Shown piece after piece: positions 58,599 through 64,000 of a stretch of DNA of 64,000 nt (position 1 is its first letter; each line of letters begins with the position of its first letter). The stretch spans positions 124,001-188,000 of the forward strand of contig NZ_JAHSTV010000007.1 of assembly GCF_019145235.1 (NCBI RefSeq). The letters are read 5' to 3'. The position numbers and the translations under genes were made by a program. The notes beneath the pieces are model-generated. The model saw nothing but the letters and a program-made list of their open reading frames with translations. It had not been told where the DNA came from and did not search any database. The stretch comes from Pseudomonas farris (lineage in GTDB: Bacteria > Pseudomonadota > Gammaproteobacteria > Pseudomonadales > Pseudomonadaceae).

Positions 58599-59168
58599 TT
58601 AAACTTCAAATAACCGACGCACCTGCACGGAATCGGCGCTTCCGCTTTGTTCAAGAGGAAGGAAGTATCGTAGTTGCCATTGTTGTGTCCTAACGGCCTC
58701 TTTGGCGACTGGTTTGACCCAAGGTGGATAAACGCGGATAGCGCGCTTACCGCCTTTACCGTTAATCGCCATGATGCCCTTTGATGCCAGTATTTTCTGG
58801 TCGAAAACAAACTGTCCGCGATGAGTTGCATCGAACACACTCACCACAACAAAGGCTACGCCATCATCGACATCGAGAGGTGCAATGATGCCGCCTGACG
58901 TCGGGCGCTTCCATATTGTGACGAACTGTCCAATCTTCGTCGGCGTTGTTTTAGCCACACGGAAGACAATGGTGTGTCCGTCGAGGCCAAAGCGGGAGGC
59001 ACCATACTCGACACTCTCAGCCTCGCGTAGAGCCAGATCCGTCAATTGCATTCCCGCCGGCTTGTACACATCCTGGATAGCAGCTATCAGATCGTTCGGA
59101 ATATGGCCGAGGGCCGGGTCTGCCGCGCCTGCATATTTTGTGTCTAGTTCAGTTAAATCGAATTTCAA
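58599..59168 (-). CDS. MepB-family protein, passenger gene in the IS66 element
   Basis: A protein of about 189 residues matching the MepB family (named from the mepRAB locus of Staphylococcus aureus; function unknown). Recognisable segments are FRVAKTTPTKIGQFVTIWKR, GQFVFDQKILASKGIM, GGKRAIRVYPPWV and TQQWQLRYFLPL. The start is uncertain: the TTG at 59168 is 9 bases after AGGAG, and a TTG at 59177 touches it. Only 5 bases separate its end from the tnpC stop, and it lies inside the terminal repeats, so it moves with the element. Confidence 0.82.
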   Translation of the reverse strand: MKFDLTELDTKYAGAADPALGHIPNDLIAAIQDVYKPAGMQLTDLALREAESVEYGASRFGLDGHTIVFRVAKTTPTKIGQFVTIWKRPTSGGIIAPLDVDDGVAFVVVSVFDATHRGQFVFDQKILASKGIMAINGKGGKRAIRVYPPWVKPVAKEAVRTQQWQLRYFLPLEQSGSADSVQVRRLFEV

Positions 59169-59303
59169 CGGGAACAACTCCTAAACGACTCATTGACCAT
59201 ACGACCCATTCCAGAACATATGCACGCCCTTCGACATGCCGAAGCGGGCTGCGTGCGGTTACGTCGTGTAATTGCGCAAGGTGGGATAGCCAGCCGCTTA
59301 CTA

Positions 59304-59891
59304 CTAGGGTGCTGAAGGCAAGGCCCACCTCTGCAAAACACTCCAGCTCAATTTGAAATCCCCCTGCTCACCTTGCAGGCACAACGCGTCGTGCCCCAGG
59401 AGCGGGTCGGCGCGCAGGGTCCAAGGTCGGCTGCCGTCGACCTTCATGCGCTCGGCGACGACTTCCAGCAAGTCCGGATGGCAATGCAAGATCCCCGCTT
59501 CATCAGCCGGTTGTGCTGACTTCAAGTGCAGGAACAACGCATCCACGCGGGCAGCCAAGGGCTGTTCCCCAAGAACGATTTGCAGCCCTTGGAGCAGTAA
59601 CTCCCGAGCGCTTTGCTCGATGTGCAACCACATGTGCTCTCGCTGCGCCTGCCAGTCCTCGAAGAGGGTTTTCGCCTCTTGCCAGACTTCAGCGCGCGCC
59701 CTGTCACCGGCTTCCTCGCGCAATTGTCGGGCATCCTCGCGGGCCGTTTCGATCAGCGCGTCGGCCTGGGCCTGTACCGCTTCGAGCAACTGTTCGGCCA
59801 ACAGGCAACGCTCGATGACCTCTCGACGCAACAGCGGTTCACTGATGCGTTGCTGATGGCTGACGAGTGTCAGGCTCCGACGGGTCAACAT
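59304..59891 (-). CDS. hrpE: Type III secretion stator protein HrpE (SctL)
   Basis: A 195-residue protein of the SctL/FliH family, which links the ATPase to the sorting platform. It has a long charged coiled coil (about residues 25-95, RREVIERCLLAEQLLEAVQAQADALIETAREDARQLREEAGDRAR) followed by a compact C-terminal domain. Its TAG stop codon lies in the target duplication of the IS66-type element, so the insertion keeps the full reading frame. It overlaps hrpD by 53 bases. Confidence 0.88.
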   Translation of the reverse strand: MLTRRSLTLVSHQQRISEPLLRREVIERCLLAEQLLEAVQAQADALIETAREDARQLREEAGDRARAEVWQEAKTLFEDWQAQREHMWLHIEQSARELLLQGLQIVLGEQPLAARVDALFLHLKSAQPADEAGILHCHPDLLEVVAERMKVDGSRPWTLRADPLLGHDALCLQGEQGDFKLSWSVLQRWALPSAP

Positions 59892-60483
59892 GAGGGGGTC
59901 CTTGCTGGGTGAAGTTCAGGACATACCAGGCTACGGCTTGCCACAAAGCGGTCAATTTGACGTGGGGAATGGTGTCGCAGGTCATGCGCTCGGCCTCTTC
60001 GACGTCAAAGCGCAGAAATCTCAGCCGCAGTTTCCCCCAGACCCTTTCCCCGACCCAGGCTCGCAATAAAGCCAGCCCCACCGCCTCGGCCCGGCATTCT
60101 CGCCAGGTTGCAGGTAACCACTGCCCGGGTTGCAACGCTTTGCCCAGGCGCCGACACCAGATATGGTCTGGCTCTGCGACCAGGTTCGGTGATCGCACCA
60201 CACTGCCACCGCACACCGTGACAACCAGATTAAACACGTATTGCCATTGCTCGGGTGCCAAGGGCAACAAGGGCAACAGCGCGATAGGCGGCGGGGGCGG
60301 TATACTCGTCATGAAGCCCAATCGGCGATCCAGCCAGGCACCGCGGGTTTTGCGCAGAAGCTCCAGCATCGGCAGAGGCAGTTGCGGTTCGGCAGGTAAT
60401 TGCCAACCGGCATGGGTATCGCACCAACCCTGAGCCCACCAGCGAACCCAATAGAGCGATTGACTCGGGTTAGCCAGTCTCAC
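59839..60483 (-). CDS. hrpD: Type III secretion sorting-platform protein HrpD (SctK)
   Basis: A 214-residue tryptophan-rich protein (LYWVRWWAQGWCDTHAGW near the start). Order between hrcJ and hrpE fits HrpD, the SctK-like sorting-platform adaptor. Primary sequence is poorly conserved in this family, so the name rests mostly on position. The start is a GTG that overlaps the hrcJ stop (GTGA). Confidence 0.8.
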   Translation of the reverse strand: MRLANPSQSLYWVRWWAQGWCDTHAGWQLPAEPQLPLPMLELLRKTRGAWLDRRLGFMTSIPPPPPIALLPLLPLAPEQWQYVFNLVVTVCGGSVVRSPNLVAEPDHIWCRRLGKALQPGQWLPATWRECRAEAVGLALLRAWVGERVWGKLRLRFLRFDVEEAERMTCDTIPHVKLTALWQAVAWYVLNFTQQGPPHVDPSEPDTRQPSATHQ

Positions 60484-61280
60484 TGAGGATCAGATGCCGG
60501 GCTTGCGCCAGATTTGACTCGGCCTGCCAGACGTTGTCGCCATGCGGGATTAAGAGCCAACAACCCGGCGAACAAGAGCAACACACCGATTGCACAAATG
60601 GCCGCTATCCATTGCCAGAACTCTAGGCGTTCGCGAGTCATGGTGAAGGGCCCCAGGGCCACGTTATCTTCGAGTTCCTTAAAGTTCTGGGCAGGTACGA
60701 AGACCACCGCGAGTTTTTGCTGATTGGCATTGGCCATGCCCGGAATACTACTGGCGACCATGCGCTGGATCCGTGGCCGCACGCTGTCGGGATCGAAATC
60801 AGCACTGTGTTTGATAAACACCGCCGCCGAAGCCGGCTGTACCGGCTCGCCTGGCGCTATCCGCTCAGGCAGGACCACATGCACTCTTGCCACGATCACC
60901 CCATCGATTTGCGACAGGGTCTGCTCCAGTTCCTGGGACAGGGCGTAGATGTAGCGGGCGCGCTCCTCCAAGGGCGAGGAAATCACCCCTTCCTTGCGAA
61001 ACACATCACCCAGGCTTGAACGGGATTGACGAGGTAGACCGACAGCCTCCAGCGCCCTGACCGCCCGCGAAATATCCTGGGTCGGGACCAATACTGAAAC
61101 ACCGGTTTTATCCAGGCGTTTCTGCGCATCGATGTGCTTGCTCGCGAGTTCGGCCAGTACCTCGTTGGCATCTTGCTCGGACAGTGCTCGATGTAACTCC
61201 ATCCGATCGCCACAGGCGGCCAGCAACACGACCAATAACGGGATCACCAGCCACCCCAAAGCCTTGCAATACATGTTCAC
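60480..61280 (-). CDS. hrcJ: Type III secretion inner-ring lipoprotein HrcJ (SctJ)
   Basis: A 266-residue YscJ/FliF-type lipoprotein. The signal has lipobox LAAC (LLVVLLAACGDRMELHRALS). Two ring-building domains follow (about residues 20-95 and 110-200, with VVLPERIAPGEPVQPASAAVFIK), then a C-terminal transmembrane helix (WQWIAAICAIGVLLLFAGLLAL). It forms the inner-membrane ring. Confidence 0.96.
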   Translation of the reverse strand: MNMYCKALGWLVIPLLVVLLAACGDRMELHRALSEQDANEVLAELASKHIDAQKRLDKTGVSVLVPTQDISRAVRALEAVGLPRQSRSSLGDVFRKEGVISSPLEERARYIYALSQELEQTLSQIDGVIVARVHVVLPERIAPGEPVQPASAAVFIKHSADFDPDSVRPRIQRMVASSIPGMANANQQKLAVVFVPAQNFKELEDNVALGPFTMTRERLEFWQWIAAICAIGVLLLFAGLLALNPAWRQRLAGRVKSGASPASDPQ

Positions 61281-61283
61281 GCC

Positions 61284-61649
61284 TTATTGCAGACTGGTGA
61301 GTTTTTCCACACTCTGTGTCGCCTTGCTGACCAGTTTGGTGCTCAGCATGCTCTCTAGATAAAACGAGGACAGCGAGCGGTTGGCCTGCAATACCTGTTG
61401 CGGATCAACAGACTTCGCGGCTTTTTGCAACGCCCGGGAAGCCTTTTCGGAAGAGTGCTGGCTGGACATCGAAGCGATGGTCAGCGGTTGGCTTGCTGAA
61501 TCGGCACTGACCGTGGTCGGCTGGTCGGCGCCTTTGTGCATCGCCGCCTTGAACCAGGCAACATCCGCCTGGGCAGGAGCCTCACTTGATGCGACTTCGA
61601 AACCGGACAGCCCCAAGTTGCTACCTGTCACACGTGCAATCGACATCAT
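61284..61649 (-). CDS. hrpB: HrpB, inner rod protein (SctI)
   Basis: A 121-residue helical protein between hrcJ and hrpZ, the position of hrpB. The C-terminal half (KASRALQKAAKSVDPQQVLQANRSLSSFYLESMLSTKLVSKATQSVEKLTSL) is typical of the inner-rod family. AGGAG lies 4 bases ahead of the first ATG and 7 ahead of the second (61646), so either may start it. Confidence 0.85.
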   Translation of the reverse strand: MMSIARVTGSNLGLSGFEVASSEAPAQADVAWFKAAMHKGADQPTTVSADSASQPLTIASMSSQHSSEKASRALQKAAKSVDPQQVLQANRSLSSFYLESMLSTKLVSKATQSVEKLTSLQ

Positions 61650-61687
61650 TTTTCTCCTGCCAAGACGAAGGTTTTCACTCAGCTGTA

Positions 61688-62593
61688 TTAGCGGGTTGTG
61701 TTCTGCTGAGTCAGCACCGACAGCAAATTACCAGCCGCAACACTGGCATCGGTTTTCAGCGTGTTGCCAGCACCACCATTCTGAAAGTTCTGTTCGGCGT
61801 CGGGGAATAATCCACTCATCGAATTACCGTGGGCGCTGTCTTTGACTTCTGACTTCATCATGTCGATCGCCTTCTGGAACTGCTCGCCTTCGGGCTTGGA
61901 CATAAAGTTGTCGCCTTCCGACAGTTCACCCATCCAGTCCTTGGAATCACCATCGGGTTTGCCGAACTCTTCCGGGTGCATATCCATAAAGCGCGACACT
62001 TCTTTGAGCTGATCTTTATCGTCAGGGTTAAACTCCTTTTCCCCGCGCATTTGACGACTCGGGTCACTTGGCGTCTTGAGCATGTTGTCGAGCTTGTCTT
62101 CACCCAGGCTGCCCAGCAACGAAGACAGCATATCCTTGAGCTCCCCGGGCGAATCGGAGTTAGTGGCGCCGGATGATTGTCCCCCGAAGGAGTTGTTGCC
62201 CAAGCCCTGTTTCGAGTCGGCGCCACCACCCAACATATCGCTGATAAACCCTTCCAGACCTTTGGTGAAAGACTCCGTCTCGTGATTGTTGAGGTAGCCA
62301 TCCTCCTTCACTTCATCCTTCCAGCCCCCGACGTTGCCAGTGGCATCGTGAGGCTTGCCGAACGTGTCCGGCTTCTTGTCCATATAATCGGCGACCATGC
62401 CCAGCAATGGGCTATCTTGATTGCGAATATTGGCGCCGTCACCGTTCTTTTCGAACAAGGTGTCTTGGAGCAACGATGCGATCTTCCCTGCTGCAGGGTT
62501 ACTCGTTTCACTCTTGAAGACAGGACCTGTAGAAAGACTGAAGTTGCTCTGGGATAACCCGGCCTGAGAGGCGCCAATTGAAGAAGGCTGCAT
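61688..62593 (-). CDS. hrpZ: Harpin HrpZ-like secreted protein
   Basis: A 301-residue, glycine-rich, cysteine-free acidic protein, as expected for a harpin secreted by the Hrp system. It follows the pilin gene and precedes hrpB, as hrpZ does in P. syringae. Residues 66-118 and 198-247 are two copies of the same module (MDKKPDTFGKP...W and MDMHPEEFGKP...W), reminiscent of the conserved MDxxPxxFGKP region of HrpN/HrpZ harpins. The ATG at 62593 has AGGAG upstream; the frame is open 50 codons further without support. Confidence 0.87.
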   Translation of the reverse strand: MQPSSIGASQAGLSQSNFSLSTGPVFKSETSNPAAGKIASLLQDTLFEKNGDGANIRNQDSPLLGMVADYMDKKPDTFGKPHDATGNVGGWKDEVKEDGYLNNHETESFTKGLEGFISDMLGGGADSKQGLGNNSFGGQSSGATNSDSPGELKDMLSSLLGSLGEDKLDNMLKTPSDPSRQMRGEKEFNPDDKDQLKEVSRFMDMHPEEFGKPDGDSKDWMGELSEGDNFMSKPEGEQFQKAIDMMKSEVKDSAHGNSMSGLFPDAEQNFQNGGAGNTLKTDASVAAGNLLSVLTQQNTTR

Positions 62594-62660
62594 AGTTCTA
62601 CTCCTTGAAACTGCGTAAGTCATGGCTCCCCCGACACCCGTCGAGAGAGCACACAACAAC

Positions 62661-62858
62661 TTAGTAGGTGATAGCCTTTGCGGTTTGCACGGCAGCGTTC
62701 TGCGCTTTAACTGCAGAATCCTGTTGGCCCGTTGAAATTGCACTATCGGTATCAGCCGTCATTTTGGCCGCCGATGCTGCAGCCTGCTTCGTTGTGTTTG
62801 CTGCTGAAGCTGCGTCCATGACGCCCGAAGCTGCGGTCGATGCTGCAAGACTCGCCAT
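62661..62858 (-). CDS. hrpA: Hrp pilus subunit HrpA
   Basis: A 65-residue, alanine- and serine-rich protein, mostly helical, with no cysteine or proline (MASLAASTAASGVMDAASAA start). It is the first gene after an hrp box and ahead of the harpin gene, as hrpA is in P. syringae. The pilin sequence itself is highly variable between strains. AGGAGT is 7 bases ahead of the ATG at 62858. Confidence 0.83.
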   Translation of the reverse strand: MASLAASTAASGVMDAASAANTTKQAAASAAKMTADTDSAISTGQQDSAVKAQNAAVQTAKAITY

Positions 62859-62920
62859 TTTTATTACTCCTGATAGTCGAAGGGGGGTTCGAACACCTTG
62901 GATCAATGATGTTCGATCAA

Positions 62921-62948
62921 TGAGTGGCCCCTTCGACAAACCAGTTCC
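62921..62948 (-). promoter_or_regulatory. hrp box for the hrpA-hrpZ operon
   Basis: On the minus strand GGAACT (62948-62943), 15 bases, CCACTCA (62927-62921). It lies 62 bases ahead of the hrpA start. Confidence 0.93.
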
Positions 62949-63014
62949 AACGTCATTTGAAAGATACGAAAGTTAAATACGTTCACAGCCACTCGCAGGC
63001 GATTGAGTAGCGAC

Positions 63015-63938
63015 CTAAGCCCCAGCAGAATTGATGTTCAGGCTTTTCATTCGGTGATAGAGGGTGCGTCGGGGTATGCCCAGCTCACGGATCACCGCGT
63101 CGATGCATTTCGGATGTCGGGAAAGGGAGTCCTGAATCAATGCTTTTTCGAACAGTTGCAGATAGATCTTGAGCGGCGCCATCGGTTTCATTGCACAGCA
63201 GCCTTCCCCCTGCAAAGGTGGCATGCCCAGAACGAAACGCTCGGCCGCGCATTTGAGTTCCCGAATATTTCCCGGCCAGCGATGACTAAGTAGCAGCTTG
63301 AGCAGATCCGGTCCCTTCAGCGGGGTCGGCTGGCTATGTTTGCAGGTGGCTTCATGAACGAAGCGCTCGAACAATATCGGTATATGGTCCAGACACGAAC
63401 GCAGGGTCGGCATCTGAATCTTGATGACATTGAGACGAAAGAACAAATCCCGACGGAATCGCCCTTCTTCGACCAGCTTTTCCAATGGGGTTTGCGTGGC
63501 CACGATCACCCGCAGATCCAGGGATACGAAGCGGGTCGAGCCCAGACGTTCGATCCCGCGCATTTCAAGGACCCTGAGCAGCTTGGCCTGCAACAACAAC
63601 GGCATACTGTCGACTTCGTCCAGATACAGCGTGCCCTGATCCGATGCCTCGATATAACCCGCTCTGGACTTTGATGCGCCGGTGTAGGCCCCCGCCATGA
63701 CACCGAACAATTCACTTTCTGCCAACTGCTCCGGCACTGCTGCGCAGTTCAGCGCAATCAGGGGGCCTTCACGACGAGACAACTGATGAATGCGTCGCGC
63801 CAGCGTATCCTTGCCCGTCCCGGTTTCGCCCTCCAGAACCATATCGACCTTGAGCGGGGCGGCCTTTCTTATGAAGGACTGCAGCGTGCCAAAGATATCG
63901 AGAATCTCATGATCCATCTGTAAACATTCAATATTCAT
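63015..63938 (-). CDS. hrpS: Sigma-54 activator HrpS/HrpR-like
   Basis: A 307-residue enhancer-binding protein without an N-terminal receiver domain, the HrpR/HrpS layout. Walker A is GETGTGKDT, the sigma-54 contact loop reads GAYTGA (tyrosine instead of the usual phenylalanine), and Walker B is LYLDEVDS. A Fis-type helix-turn-helix ends it (CIDAVIRELGIPRRTLYHRM). It should activate hrpL through sigma-54. P. syringae has both hrpR and hrpS, and a second gene would lie beyond 64000, so whether this is the only one cannot be decided here. Confidence 0.88.
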   Translation of the reverse strand: MNIECLQMDHEILDIFGTLQSFIRKAAPLKVDMVLEGETGTGKDTLARRIHQLSRREGPLIALNCAAVPEQLAESELFGVMAGAYTGASKSRAGYIEASDQGTLYLDEVDSMPLLLQAKLLRVLEMRGIERLGSTRFVSLDLRVIVATQTPLEKLVEEGRFRRDLFFRLNVIKIQMPTLRSCLDHIPILFERFVHEATCKHSQPTPLKGPDLLKLLLSHRWPGNIRELKCAAERFVLGMPPLQGEGCCAMKPMAPLKIYLQLFEKALIQDSLSRHPKCIDAVIRELGIPRRTLYHRMKSLNINSAGA

Positions 63939-64000
63939 AGAGTCCCCAACCCAATAATCTCTTCAATTGAAGCTTGGGAATACCTGAAACTGTTCCACTC
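63939..64000 (-). other. Window end upstream of the HrpS-like gene
   Basis: Two of the three minus-strand frames are open across these 62 bases, and one ends at a TGA overlapping the ATG of the HrpS-like gene. This could be the end of an upstream hrpR, but the few residues are not recognisable. Confidence 0.3.

Larger units (their letters stand above)
56603..59301 (+). mobile_element. IS66-family element with MepB passenger gene
   Basis: The left end begins GTAACCGTCCGGCCAACTCA and the right end, read inwards, GTAAGCGGCTGGCTATCCCA: 14 of 20 positions agree, and GTAAGCGGC is the usual IS66-family tip. The flanking 8 bases are TGCTAGGG (56595-56602) and TACTAGGG (59302-59309), a target duplication of the IS66 length with one mismatch. 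The 2699-bp element carries tnpA and a frameshifted tnpC on the plus strand and a MepB-family gene on the minus strand. No tnpB was found. It is inserted at the hrpE stop codon, between two HrpL-dependent operons. Confidence 0.88.

Overview
The window looks like a chromosome segment of a fluorescent Pseudomonas, probably of the P. fluorescens group. It has high GC content, Pseudomonas-type proteins throughout, many copies of the GTGGGAGCGGGCTTGCTCGCGAA-type REP sequence, and a Hrp1-class type III secretion cluster like the rsp/hrp clusters of P. fluorescens and P. syringae. The species call is inference from sequence memory only; nothing was searched.

Layout. 1-537 is the 3' end of isocitrate lyase (aceA) with its terminator. 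1099-16037 is a complete 13-gene respiratory complex I operon (nuoA-N, with nuoC and nuoD fused). 16341-16995 is a HigBA-like toxin-antitoxin pair. 17110-23046 is a minus-strand glycerol-type ABC transporter operon (two ATPases, two permeases, a small membrane protein and a binding protein). It has a good sigma-54 promoter, six TGAACA repeats upstream, and a divergent AcoR-like sigma-54 activator (23384-25216). 25438-30060 holds the housekeeping genes cysS, glnS, ppiB and lpxH. 30186-35082 is a MarR-regulated tripartite efflux operon (MarR, OprM/NodT-type channel, EmrA, EmrB) with two identical palindromic operators.

35417-63938 is a type III secretion island. HrpL (ECF sigma factor) is transcribed leftward and is translationally coupled to a GNAT acetyltransferase. 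Rightward runs hrpJ-hrcV-hrpQ-hrcN-hrpO-hrpP-hrcQ-hrcR-hrcS-hrcT-hrcU, followed by a very large AvrE-family effector. From the other end, leftward, come an HrpS-like activator, then hrpA-hrpZ-hrpB-hrcJ-hrpD-hrpE, then hrpF-hrpG-hrcC-hrpT-hrpV, then a CesT-type chaperone that meets avrE tail to tail. I found five hrp boxes (GGAACY-N15/16-CCACNNA), one ahead of each HrpL-dependent unit, so the regulon can be read directly: HrpS plus sigma-54 make HrpL, and HrpL drives the five units.

The main novelty is a 2.7-kb IS66-type element (56603-59301) inserted exactly at the hrpE stop codon. It has recognisable 20-bp inverted ends and an 8-bp target duplication (7/8 identical). It carries tnpA, a frameshifted tnpC and a MepB-family passenger gene. 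Because hrpF has its own hrp box on the far side, the insertion probably does not silence the secretin operon. Other points of interest are three 39-residue repeats in the AvrE N-terminus, a duplicated module in the harpin, an unsplit hrcQ with a possible internal start, complementary degeneracy in the two ABC ATPases, and three C8 homopolymer tracts in hrpJ and hrcC.
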